From positions 62,001-126,000 of the forward strand of contig NZ_JARRQY010000012.1 in assembly GCF_037381185.1 (NCBI RefSeq): 64,000 nucleotides of DNA. Reading direction: 5' to 3'. Source of the stretch: Acidihalobacter_A sp037381185 (GTDB taxonomy: Bacteria > Pseudomonadota > Gammaproteobacteria > DSM-5130 > Acidihalobacteraceae). The notes under the pieces are model-generated. The model was not told the origin of the DNA. It did not search any database and worked only from the letters and a program-made list of their open reading frames with translations. Positions 56,668 to 64,000 of the stretch are shown here, one piece after another. A program made the translations under genes and the position numbers. The number at the start of each line of letters is the position of its first letter. The stretch's first letter is position 1.

Positions 56668-57981
56668 TCAGGTCACAGCGTTGCGCTGCTTGAATTCCGG
56701 CTTGCGCCATTCGCCGCTTTCGAGCACCTGCCCCAACTGCTCGACCGCATTCCACACGTCGGCAAAGCTCAGATATGCGGGCGTGAAACCGAAGCGCAGG
56801 ATGTCGGGCCGCACCCCGTCGCCGGCGCGGAAGTCGCCGATCACGCCGCGCGCGATCAGCGCCTGCACCATCGCGTAGGCACCCTCGGCGTGACTGAGGC
56901 AGACCTGCGAACCACGCCGCTCGGGCTCGCGCGGCGACACCAGGGCCAGGCCATGTCCGGCACAGCGCTCTTCGACCAGGCGGGCGAACAGCTCCGTGAG
57001 CGCCAGCGACTTGGCCCGCAGCGCCGCCATGCCGCCCAGCGGCTCGGCCGCCAGCAGCGTGTCCACACCGCAGTCCAGCGCGGCCAGACCGAGCACGGAC
57101 TGCGTGCCGCACAGATAGCGCGCGATGCCGGCGGCCGGCCGGTAGTCGGGCGTGAACTCGAAGGGCGCCGCATGTCCCCACCAACCGGACAGCGGTTGCC
57201 AGAAACGGTCGACGTGCTGCGGATGCGCCCACACGAAGGCCGGCGCGCCGGGCCCGCCGTTGAGGTACTTGTAACCGCAGCCGATGGCGAAATCCGCCTC
57301 GGCGCCGAGCAGATCCACCGGCACCGCGCCGGCGCTGTGCGCCAGATCCCAGACCACCTTCGCGCCGGCGGCATGCGCCGCGGACGTCACCTCGGCCATG
57401 TCGTGCATCGCGCCGGTGCGGTAGTTGACGTGGGTGAGCATCAGCACCGCCACCTCTGCGTCCAGCGCCTGCGGCAGCTCGGCCGGATCGTCGATCAGCC
57501 GCAGCGTGTAGCCGTGCTCGCGCGTCAGCCCCTGCGCGATGTAAAGATCGGTCGGAAAATTGTCGCGCTCGGAGACGATCACCCTACGCGCCGGGGCGTC
57601 CTCGCGCTGCATCTGAAGCGCCGCGCTCAGCACCTTGAACAGGTTGATCGAGGTGCTGTCGGTGGCGACCACCTCGCCCGCGCCGGCGCCGATCAGCCGC
57701 GCGATCTTGTTGCCCGCCTTGGCCGGCAGGTCGAACCACCCGGCACTGTTCCACGAACGGATCAGCCCCTGCCCCCATTCCTCGCGCGTCACGGCCTGCA
57801 GCCGCTCCGGCGTCGCCCGCGGCATGACGCCGAGCGAGTTGCCGTCGAGGTAGATCACGCCCTCCGGCAGCTCGAACTGTTCGCGCAGGCCGCGCAGCGG
57901 ATCGTTCGCGTCCAGCGCGCAGCAGTCGTCCAGGCTGCGCGCCGCCGCCAGCGCTTCTTCGTTGATCATGTTCATCGCCAA
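56668..57981 (-). CDS. kynU: kynureninase
   Basis: A 437-residue PLP enzyme (fold type I) that cleaves kynurenine to anthranilate and alanine. Landmarks: Y-L-D-G-N-S-L-G-V-M-P, the segment W-D-L-A-H-S-A-G-A-V-P-V-D-L with the PLP-ring Asp, and the Schiff-base Lys in G-C-G-Y-K-Y-L-N-G-G-P-G-A-P. It heads the operon kynU-kynA-GNAT-GGCT, a catabolic or anthranilate-supplying route. The start at 57981 gives M-A-M-N-M-I-N-E-E; internal ATGs at 57975 and 57969 are possible. The ArsR-type gene upstream is on the same strand but separated by 150 bases. Confidence 0.95.
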   Translation of the reverse strand: MAMNMINEEALAAARSLDDCCALDANDPLRGLREQFELPEGVIYLDGNSLGVMPRATPERLQAVTREEWGQGLIRSWNSAGWFDLPAKAGNKIARLIGAGAGEVVATDSTSINLFKVLSAALQMQREDAPARRVIVSERDNFPTDLYIAQGLTREHGYTLRLIDDPAELPQALDAEVAVLMLTHVNYRTGAMHDMAEVTSAAHAAGAKVVWDLAHSAGAVPVDLLGAEADFAIGCGYKYLNGGPGAPAFVWAHPQHVDRFWQPLSGWWGHAAPFEFTPDYRPAAGIARYLCGTQSVLGLAALDCGVDTLLAAEPLGGMAALRAKSLALTELFARLVEERCAGHGLALVSPREPERRGSQVCLSHAEGAYAMVQALIARGVIGDFRAGDGVRPDILRFGFTPAYLSFADVWNAVEQLGQVLESGEWRKPEFKQRNAVT

Positions 57982-58131
57982 GCCATCCGCCCCTCATGCT
58001 GTGTTGTCATGCCGACCGGAGTCGGGATGGGTGCAAAGACTAGGCGGGCGCAAGCGAACTTGCCAGTGGCTGTCGAGATCGGGCGTTGCTTCCCGGCCGG
58101 GGCGATGCAATCACGCACCGCAGACACGACG

Positions 58132-58833
58132 TCAAAAAGCCCCGATTCCCCATACCTCTCGCAGCACGGAACGCCCTTTGCCCGTGACCCGCAAGGCGCG
58201 CGAACCCTCCACTCGGCGCAGCAGATCCTGCTCCAGAAAATGGCTACACAGCGCCGCGCCGAGTTTCCCGGCCAGATGCGGACGCCGCTCGCTCCAGTCC
58301 AGGCAGGGCCGGCACAAGGGTCGCGCCGAACGCCGCGTGCCGGCATTGTCCAAGGACACCCCGGCCTCGCGCAGCATATCCACACCGGCCGCCGTGACGA
58401 TGCCGGCGCCGTCGTCGAACTCCACCGCGCCCCGTGCCACCAGCGCATCGCACAGGGCAACGCCAAGCTCGCCGGCCAGGTGGTCGTAGCAGGTCCGTGC
58501 GCGCCGCATCGCCACATCGCGCGGACCGATCAGCGGACTGCGCCCGGGCGGCAACGCCGAAGCCGAGGCGACCTGCATGAACGTCTCGAGCAGCTGCGCG
58601 ATATCGGCGGACGCCAGACGGTGATAGCGATGCCGGCCCTGGCGCTCGACTTTCAGCAACCCGGCTTCCGTCAAACGGGCGAGATGGCCGCTCGCCGTCT
58701 GCGGCGCAACGCCGGCCACAATGGCCAGTTCGCCGGCGCTGAGGGCTCGCCCGTCCATGAGTGCGGAAAGCATCGCCGCACGCGCGGGCTCGCCTAGCAG
58801 CAAACCCAGTTCAGCCATTCGATACGCATTCAC
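58132..58833 (-). CDS. ArsR-family transcriptional regulator
   Basis: A 233-residue protein with an N-terminal winged helix-turn-helix (about 5-80; A-L-S-A-G-E-L-A-I-V-A-G-V-A then L-A-R-L-T-E-A-G-L-L-K) and a long C-terminal half containing C-R-P-C and other Cys/His residues that might bind a ligand or metal. GTG 58833 was chosen because AGGAGGT lies 6 bases ahead; a longer frame from 58878 has no such site. It is divergent from the NIPSNAP/ABM pair, with only 121 bases between, so it probably regulates that pair and itself. Confidence 0.85.
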   Translation of the reverse strand: MNAYRMAELGLLLGEPARAAMLSALMDGRALSAGELAIVAGVAPQTASGHLARLTEAGLLKVERQGRHRYHRLASADIAQLLETFMQVASASALPPGRSPLIGPRDVAMRRARTCYDHLAGELGVALCDALVARGAVEFDDGAGIVTAAGVDMLREAGVSLDNAGTRRSARPLCRPCLDWSERRPHLAGKLGAALCSHFLEQDLLRRVEGSRALRVTGKGRSVLREVWGIGAF

Positions 58834-58954
58834 GCGGGCACCTCCTGAGGCGAGTATAGCGATCCCGGGCAGAGGCACGTTTCGGGCTGCGCCGAAACTT
58901 CCTCGGGCATCGAGGCGCGATCATCCATACCTCGTTCAGCAAGAGGTCGCAGAC

Positions 58955-59284
58955 ATGCTCACCTGTATCATCCGTTATCAGATCGATCCCACCAAGCGCT
59001 CGGACTTCCTGAGCTATGCCCGGAACTGGGGTCAGGCGATCCCGCGCTGCGGCGCCGACCTTATCGGCTACTTCGCGCCTCACGAGGGCTCGGCCACGCT
59101 CGCCTACGGGATCTACAGCATCGAGAGCCTCGCCGCCTACGAAGAGTACCGCAAGCGCCTCGCGGACGATCCGCTCGGGCGGGAGAACTACGCCTTTGCC
59201 CAGGAGCGGAAATTCATTCTGCGCGAGGACCGGACGTTCCTGACGCTCGCCTCGGCGCCTCACGCCAAAGGCGGCACAAGATGA
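58955..59284 (+). CDS. NIPSNAP-family protein
   Basis: A 109-residue dimeric alpha/beta-barrel protein of the NIPSNAP group: M-L-T-C-I-I-R-Y-Q-I-D-P at the start, L-I-G-Y-F-A-P-H-E-G-S in the middle and Y-E-E-Y-R-K-R-L near the end of the core. The function of bacterial members is not established; some act as small monooxygenase-like or scaffold proteins. It overlaps the following ABM gene by ATGA, so both are produced together. Weak AAGAGGT ribosome-binding site upstream. Confidence 0.8.
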   Translation: MLTCIIRYQIDPTKRSDFLSYARNWGQAIPRCGADLIGYFAPHEGSATLAYGIYSIESLAAYEEYRKRLADDPLGRENYAFAQERKFILREDRTFLTLASAPHAKGGTR

Positions 59285-59634
59285 TCGCCGTGATCTTCGA
59301 GGTGCGGCTGCGGCCGGAGCGTCAGGACCAGTATCTGGACATCGCCGCCGCTCTGCAGCCCCTCCTGCAGGACATTGACGGATTCATCTCGATCGAACGC
59401 TTCCAGAGCCTCGGCGACGCCGGCAAGCTGCTCTCGCTCTCGTTCTGGCGCGACGAAGCGGCGATCCGCGAGTGGCGCAACGTGGAGACACATCGCAGCG
59501 CGCAGGCGACGGGACGCGAACGGATCTTCGAGGACTACAGGCTGCGCATCGCCGAGGTCGCGCGCGACTACGGCATGACACGGCGCGAAGAGGCGCCCGC
59601 CGATTCGCGACACGCCGGTGGAACCGAAGAATAG
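59281..59634 (+). CDS. antibiotic biosynthesis monooxygenase (ABM) domain protein
   Basis: A 117-residue ABM-fold protein: V-I-F-E-V-R-L-R-P-E at the start, G-F-I-S-I-E-R-F-Q-S in the middle and L-S-L-S-F-W-R-D-E-A-A-I-R-E-W-R with the conserved W-x-x-x-x-A-I-x-x-W pattern. Such dimers act in cofactor-free oxidation of aromatics or heme breakdown, but the specific reaction is unknown. Translationally coupled to the NIPSNAP gene; the pair faces an ArsR regulator. Confidence 0.83.
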   Translation: MIAVIFEVRLRPERQDQYLDIAAALQPLLQDIDGFISIERFQSLGDAGKLLSLSFWRDEAAIREWRNVETHRSAQATGRERIFEDYRLRIAEVARDYGMTRREEAPADSRHAGGTEE

Positions 59635-59641
59635 AACGCCT

Positions 59642-60109
59642 CTACGCCGATCCATGATGCGCCTGCCACAGGCGCATCAATTCCTCGTCTTCGGGTTCTT
59701 CCGCAAAACACGGCTGGCGCTCCCGGTCGATGAGCGCCCACGGCTGCGCCCGCTTCGTCCAGATATGCGCCACCGGCTGCAGCCCGGACGTGTCGTCCAG
59801 GGTGCCCGCCTTGACGCTGAACGGCGTGCGGTCGTCGTCCGAGGCGTGGTGGATGCGCGTGCCGCAGTGGCGGCAGAACGCGCAGATCTTCTCCGCTCCG
59901 CTGTCGCCGCGCGTGGTCCAGAACGAAAGCTCTCCGGATACGATTTCGAAGTCATCGCGGCGCACCCACAGCGACATGCCGAATGCGCTGGCGGACTGCT
60001 TCTGGCAATCGCGGCAGTGACAGGCGTATAGCGTCAGCGGCGGGCCATTGAGCCGATAGCGCACGTGTCCGCACTGACATCCGCCTTCCCGCAGCGTTTC
60101 GCTGTTCAC
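59642..60109 (-). CDS. GFA/CENP-V family zinc protein
   Basis: A 155-residue protein of the glutathione-dependent formaldehyde-activating (GFA) superfamily with the zinc ligands C-Q-C-G-H-V, C-H-C-R-D-C-Q-K and C-R-H-C-G-T-R. Few relatives have proven function; true formaldehyde activation is limited to one branch. GTG 60109 is preferred, with GGGAGG 5 bases upstream; a longer frame to 60172 would overlap the DMT gene end. The gene converges on the ABM gene. Confidence 0.85.
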   Translation of the reverse strand: MNSETLREGGCQCGHVRYRLNGPPLTLYACHCRDCQKQSASAFGMSLWVRRDDFEIVSGELSFWTTRGDSGAEKICAFCRHCGTRIHHASDDDRTPFSVKAGTLDDTSGLQPVAHIWTKRAQPWALIDRERQPCFAEEPEDEELMRLWQAHHGSA

Positions 60110-60149
60110 GCGCACCTCCCGTGCCGCAAAAAGCCGCCCCCTGCCGGGC

Positions 60150-61067
60150 TCATTTCGGCTCCCCCGGCGCAAGCCCGGACAACCTGCCTCCGGCGGGGCT
60201 CAGAACCAGCCATAGCGCCAGACCGATCATACCGCCGCCCAGAGCATAGCCCAATGACAGGCGCTCGTGCAGCAACAGCCAACCCCAGAACACGCCGAAC
60301 AGGGGAATCAGGAACGTCACCGTCAACGTGCTCAAGGCACCGACCTCGGAAATGAGGCGGAAGAACAGCAGATAGGCAAACGAAGTGCACACCAGCCCCA
60401 GCGCCAGCATCGACGCCCAGACATCGCCGCTCACCTGGGACCAGGCGATGGGTGTCGAAACGCCATGCCATGCCATGAACAGCACCAGCGTCAGCACCGC
60501 ACCCGCCTGGCTGCCGAACGCCACCACACGGTTATCGATGCCGTGGCCAGTGACCAACCGCTTGGTGAGGTAGCTCGCAAAGCCGTAGCACACCGTCGCG
60601 ACGAGACAGGCTCCCACGCCCAGCAAGGTCGCCGCGTTCATGCCGACGGGACCGGTCTCGGTCAGCGCGAACACCCCGGCCAGGCCGATAGCCACACCGG
60701 CGAGTTTTCGCGCGGTAAGCTGCTCGTCGAAAAACGAAACGCCGATGAGGACTCCCATTAGCGGAGTCATCGCATTGAGGATCGAACTGTAACCCGCCGG
60801 TAAAACCTCTGCAGCCAGGGAAAACATCAGAAAGGGGATGCCCGAGGTAATGCTGCCAAGAGCCAAAACGATCTTGAAACGTCCGCCGAAGGACAGCGGA
60901 ACCCTCATCGCGAGCAACAGGCCGAACAGACCGGCCGCACCCAGCAGAACCCGCCCGAAAGCCGTTGGAATCGCTCCGAGTACCGGCGCGGAAACGCGCA
61001 TGAACAGAAAACTCCCGCCCCAGATGGCGGCGAGCAACAACAGATGGAACAGGTTCTTGGAATTCAT
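60150..61067 (-). CDS. EamA-type DMT superfamily transporter
   Basis: A 305-residue inner-membrane protein with ten hydrophobic segments in two EamA repeats (about 7-135 and 150-285), as in RhaT/YdcZ-type drug/metabolite transporters. It starts M-N-S-K-N-L-F-H-L-L-L-L-A-A-I-W-G-G-S-F-type sequence, with the family's I-W-G-x-x-F motif, and has P-L-M-G-V-L-I-G at the end of the first repeat. Likely exports small metabolites or amino acids; nothing pins down which. Start 61067 fits homologues better than the longer frame to 61124. Confidence 0.87.
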   Translation of the reverse strand: MNSKNLFHLLLLAAIWGGSFLFMRVSAPVLGAIPTAFGRVLLGAAGLFGLLLAMRVPLSFGGRFKIVLALGSITSGIPFLMFSLAAEVLPAGYSSILNAMTPLMGVLIGVSFFDEQLTARKLAGVAIGLAGVFALTETGPVGMNAATLLGVGACLVATVCYGFASYLTKRLVTGHGIDNRVVAFGSQAGAVLTLVLFMAWHGVSTPIAWSQVSGDVWASMLALGLVCTSFAYLLFFRLISEVGALSTLTVTFLIPLFGVFWGWLLLHERLSLGYALGGGMIGLALWLVLSPAGGRLSGLAPGEPK

Positions 61068-61225
61068 CGAAACGTACCGATTGTGAACATGCGCGGAATT
61101 CTGGCTTCGTGACACACGCGCCACACTCCGGTTGCTGCTATCGAATTCAGGCCATCACATCCCGCCCGTCCGGGCCGGAAGATGGCTTCCAGTGACGACG
61201 GCGAAGCCGCCGCCACCGGACTTGC

Positions 61226-62089
61226 TCAGCGCTTCATTCGCGACAGCGCAACCTTGACGCTCCGACCCAACCTGTCCAGCGCATTGGCCAGCTTGCCGAT
61301 CTCGTCGGTACGATCGGTGTACGGTATTTCCAGATCGATCTTGCCGCGGCTGAATTCGTCCGCCACCACGGTCAGTTCCCGGATCGGCTTGACGATGCCC
61401 CGGATCAACAGGAAGGCCAGGGGGGCGATGACCAGCAGCAGCACCACGCCCAGCACGATGTACAGCCCGGTCAGGAAGGCGTTCGTGTTCTTGTGTATGG
61501 TCCCCAGAATCTGCTGATTCTTCTTCTCGATGTTGCCGATGTACACGCCGGTGCCGATCCAATAGGGCTGGCCGGGAATCATCTTGGCGTACGACAGCTT
61601 GGGCTTCAGACCTTCGCCCGGCTTGTTCCAAATGTACGTGACGTAGCCGCCGCCGTGCTCCGCGACCGTATTCAGATCCTTGATCACCATGGTGCCCTTC
61701 GGATCCTTGAGATTGATCAGATTCTTCCCTTCCAGATTAGGCTGGGTGGGATGCACGAACACCGTGCCGCCCTTCTTGTAGATAAAGAAGTAACCGGACT
61801 TGTCCGGGAAGAACCGGGCATTCTTCACCAGACGCTCGAAAATCTGATGGACCTGTTCCTGGCTCGTCGCGCCCTGGCTGGCCTCGGCCAGCGTCGACGC
61901 CATCACGTCGACCATGTTCTTCAACTCGCTCTTGTAACCACCGAGCATGGTCTCCGAGTTTTGCTGGATTCCAAGGTTGACGATGTTGTCGACGAGAACC
62001 TGGTATCGGAATATCACCAGAAGAGAAAAAGACACCAGCACCAGGACGAGGAGCCAAGTCTTGATCTGAAAGGACATTCGACCAAACAT
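61226..62089 (-). CDS. single-Cache-HAMP sensor protein without output domain
   Basis: A 287-residue membrane protein: N-terminal helix (about 9-28), periplasmic single Cache domain (about 45-195; S-G-Y-F-F-I-Y and G-T-V-F-V-H-P-T-Q-P motifs, Y-W-I-G-T-G-V-Y-I at the end), second helix (about 208-230) and a HAMP domain (about 230-285; I-V-K-P-I-R-E-L). The protein stops at once after HAMP; no kinase, cyclase or methyl-accepting domain follows. It should bind a small ligand such as an organic acid by family analogy. It may partner another receptor or be a truncated transducer. AAGGAG precedes the start. Confidence 0.85.
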   Translation of the reverse strand: MFGRMSFQIKTWLLVLVLVSFSLLVIFRYQVLVDNIVNLGIQQNSETMLGGYKSELKNMVDVMASTLAEASQGATSQEQVHQIFERLVKNARFFPDKSGYFFIYKKGGTVFVHPTQPNLEGKNLINLKDPKGTMVIKDLNTVAEHGGGYVTYIWNKPGEGLKPKLSYAKMIPGQPYWIGTGVYIGNIEKKNQQILGTIHKNTNAFLTGLYIVLGVVLLLVIAPLAFLLIRGIVKPIRELTVVADEFSRGKIDLEIPYTDRTDEIGKLANALDRLGRSVKVALSRMKR

Positions 62090-62421
62090 TAGATTTTCTC
62101 CTTATCGATCAGGCCGTTTTCCAGGTATACCCACGGGACTCTGCCAAGCAGGCAAAAGACGCCGCACGCCGACGAAGCGGCTGCGAAACTCACCGTTTCA
62201 AGCCACACATCGAATTGATTACCGCCCCTACTCAGGGCGCATACCGCAATAGGATTTTACTTTCCGCGAGTGGACGAACCGGGCACAAGGCAGTGTTTTT
62301 CTTCGAACCTCGCTCCGCAGGCGCCGTAATAGTCTAGTGCATTTCGGCGCAACAACCCACGGATTGCCCCGCGAATCCGGCGCCAAGGCCACGATTCACG
62401 GACAAAGCGCTCACCAGACGA
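62090..62421. other. intergenic region without recognisable gene
   Basis: This 332-bp spacer separates the Cache-HAMP and LysR genes, both on the minus strand. I see no ORF with homology, no clear terminator and no repeat in it. An AT-rich patch near 62215-62265 could include a promoter for the Cache gene. Confidence 0.35.
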
Positions 62422-63339
62422 TCAGCAACGCAGGTTGCGAAACGCCTCCGCAACATAACCTGCCAGGGCTTCGCCGATCTGTCCGATGCCGGAACGACGC
62501 ATCAGCAGCACCTGGTACTCACCCAGCGGCGGCAGCCCGACGTCCGCGTCCACCTTCCTCAGCGGCGCCCGCACCAGGCTCGAAGGGAAAGGGGCGATTG
62601 CCAGATCGGCCAGCATCGCGGCCTCCTGCCCCGAACAGTGTTCGCTGGTATAGGCGATGCGGTAGGTCATACCGATGCGGTCCAACGCGGTCAGCGCCGA
62701 TCTGCGCCAGGCACACCCTTGATTGGCCAGAGCCAAGGGCAAGGGCGAGCGCCGCGCCGCGATGCCACCGTCGCGGCAGACCCAGACCAACGGTTCGCTG
62801 TAAACCGCCTCACCGCGCCCCGGCTCCATACCATCGTTGTCGGCGGTGACCAGAATCAGGTCGAGTTCGCCTTCATCCAGCCTCCGCACCATCTCCAGAC
62901 TCCCCCCCGTCCTCACGTCAACCTGCACCGCCGGGTGACTGCGGGCGAACTGCGCCAGCACGCCGGGCAGGATGCGCGTGCCGATGTCGTCGGGCGAGCC
63001 GAAGCGCACCGTACCCTCCAGCGCCGGAGCGAGAAACTGGGTGACCGCCTCCTCGTTGAGCTTGAGCAAGCGCCGACCGTAGCCGAGCAGCAGCTCGCCC
63101 TCCGGCGTCAGGCTCACCTGGCGCGCCTGACGCACGAACAGCGGTCGGCCCAGGGTTTCCTCGAGGCGCTTGATCTGCATGCTCAACGCGGAAGGCGTGC
63201 GGAAGACCTGGCGGGCCGCGCGCGTAAAGCTGCCGCTCTCGGCGATCGCCACGAAGGTCTGCAACACATCGGTGTCCAGCAGCGGCATCGCCCCCTGTCC
63301 GAAGGGCGAGGCGTCGGTAGAGGCAGACATCGATTCCAT
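62422..63339 (-). CDS. LysR-family transcriptional regulator
   Basis: A 305-residue LysR regulator: the N-terminal winged HTH (L-D-T-D-V-L-Q-T-F-V-A-I-A-E-S-G-S-F-T-R then S-A-L-S-M-Q-I-K-R-L-E) and a C-terminal ligand-binding domain (about 100-300). ATG 63339 is chosen with AAGGA 7 bases ahead; a TTG at 63354 extends it by five residues. It is divergent from the DUF1127 gene with a 156-bp gap and probably controls it, as LysR genes often regulate a divergent neighbour. Ligand unknown. Confidence 0.9.
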   Translation of the reverse strand: MESMSASTDASPFGQGAMPLLDTDVLQTFVAIAESGSFTRAARQVFRTPSALSMQIKRLEETLGRPLFVRQARQVSLTPEGELLLGYGRRLLKLNEEAVTQFLAPALEGTVRFGSPDDIGTRILPGVLAQFARSHPAVQVDVRTGGSLEMVRRLDEGELDLILVTADNDGMEPGRGEAVYSEPLVWVCRDGGIAARRSPLPLALANQGCAWRRSALTALDRIGMTYRIAYTSEHCSGQEAAMLADLAIAPFPSSLVRAPLRKVDADVGLPPLGEYQVLLMRRSGIGQIGEALAGYVAEAFRNLRC

Positions 63340-63495
63340 ATCCGTATCCTTCAATTTTTCTTAACGCTCAATATAGATCTTTTCGTTTGATTTAGCACTC
63401 CCCCGACATCATCCTCACTTCCAAGGTCGCGACCCTTATCGATTCACCGTTCATCAGCCGGCTGCCGAATGCAGCCGTCGAAGAGGAGAGTTGTT

Positions 63496-63933
63496 ATGTC
63501 GGATTTCTACCACACGCATTGCGAGATACCGCGACCCCAGTCACCCGCCACGATCCAGCCCTTGCGGGCAACGCATACCATGCGTTTGCCGGCGGCACTC
63601 AGCGGCTGGTTGCACGCCTGGCAACGGCGGCGGGAATTCAAACGGCTGGCAAGGCGGCTGCTCAGCTACGACGACCACCAGCTGGATGACATGGGATATA
63701 CCCGCGAGGACCTGCTGGCCGCCATCGACCAGCCCTTGAAGCTGGATTCCCACAGCCTCCTGACGGGCTGGCGTGAACGTCGGCTCAAGGCGCAGGCAGC
63801 CCCCGCCAAGGCAACGCGGCGACGCCCTGGCCAGAACGCAGTTCAGACCAGCGCACTACTGAGCGGCATCAGCCTTGGAATCGTCGGACCGACCACGGCC
63901 GCCGCGCGGCATTCCTCCACTTGCCGGCGATGA
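63496..63933 (+). CDS. DUF1127-domain small protein
   Basis: A 145-residue basic protein with a central DUF1127 (YjiS-like) motif at about 40-70: W-Q-R-R-R-E-F-K-R-L-A-R-R-L-L-S and D-D-H-Q-L-D-D-M-G-Y-T-R-E-D-L. Members are short Arg-rich proteins; a few bind RNA or affect phosphate and polyamine metabolism in alphaproteobacteria. Here the tails on both sides are longer than usual. GAGGAG sits 8 bases before ATG 63496. It is divergent from the LysR gene. The last 67 bases of the window hold nothing recognisable. Confidence 0.8.
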   Translation: MSDFYHTHCEIPRPQSPATIQPLRATHTMRLPAALSGWLHAWQRRREFKRLARRLLSYDDHQLDDMGYTREDLLAAIDQPLKLDSHSLLTGWRERRLKAQAAPAKATRRRPGQNAVQTSALLSGISLGIVGPTTAAARHSSTCRR

Positions 63934-64000
63934 GCCCGGCAGCAGCGCCGCATTCGAGCGACACGCCGGGCGGCAAAACCACCGGAGCGGGTGACCGGCT

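Overview
The window reads as chromosomal DNA from a GC-rich gammaproteobacterium, most likely a sulfur-oxidising chemolithotroph. The core gene content is gammaproteobacterial: rhlB, trxA and rho are neighbours, the tRNA nucleotidyltransferase has an HD domain, and cobalamin-dependent metH and purH/purD are present. A cytoplasmic sulfite dehydrogenase set (soeABC, 24.8-29.4 kb) lies divergently from the molybdopterin-cofactor gene moaA. A placement near Ectothiorhodospiraceae or Acidihalobacter is inference from this content, not something the sequence proves. No rRNA, tRNA, CRISPR array or prophage was recognised.

Layout. 0-3.3 kb: a partial thioesterase, a small secreted repeat protein, and a translationally coupled beta-keto acid cleavage enzyme/aminotransferase pair. 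3.5-13.4 kb: metH, an EAL-domain relic, an Aer-like chemoreceptor, tpm, purH with a clear terminator, and a GAF-PAS-GGDEF protein. 13.4-24.3 kb: a TauE-type permease, a gamma-glutamyltransferase relative, an NYN nuclease with a cold-shock-like tail, purD, glgP, rho, trxA and rhlB. 24.4-34 kb: soeCBA, moaA, a LysE exporter, an Omp85-type barrel and an NDUFA9-like protein. 34-35.3 kb: cca.

35.3-40.4 kb is a visibly AT-richer accessory patch. It holds a GSU2403-type nucleotidyltransferase-fold gene under two identical 30-bp palindromes, a 202-bp MITE-like element, an efflux pump with a frameshifted SnoaL-like partner, and a chimera of broken IS5- and IS1182-type transposases. 40.4-47.7 kb returns to ordinary genes: an ABC importer, a flavoprotein lacking the usual redox disulfide, an HD-GYP protein, a CDF zinc-type exporter and a VOC protein. 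47.8-48.5 kb is a 672-bp nested palindromic element with 108-bp inverted ends; shorter relatives sit at 24.5 and 40.5 kb.

48.6-58 kb: nitronate monooxygenase, then a Liv-type ABC operon whose first gene is an in-frame fusion of a Tat-exported binding protein to a cytoplasmic ATPase, converging on a tryptophan-degradation operon (kynU-kynA-GNAT-GGCT). 58-64 kb: an ArsR regulator divergent from a NIPSNAP/ABM pair, a GFA protein, an EamA exporter, a Cache-HAMP protein with no output domain, and a LysR regulator divergent from a DUF1127 protein.

The observations most worth follow-up are the nested palindromic element family, the binding-protein/ATPase fusion, the MITE-like family, the paired operators on the nucleotidyltransferase gene, and the disulfide-less flavoprotein.
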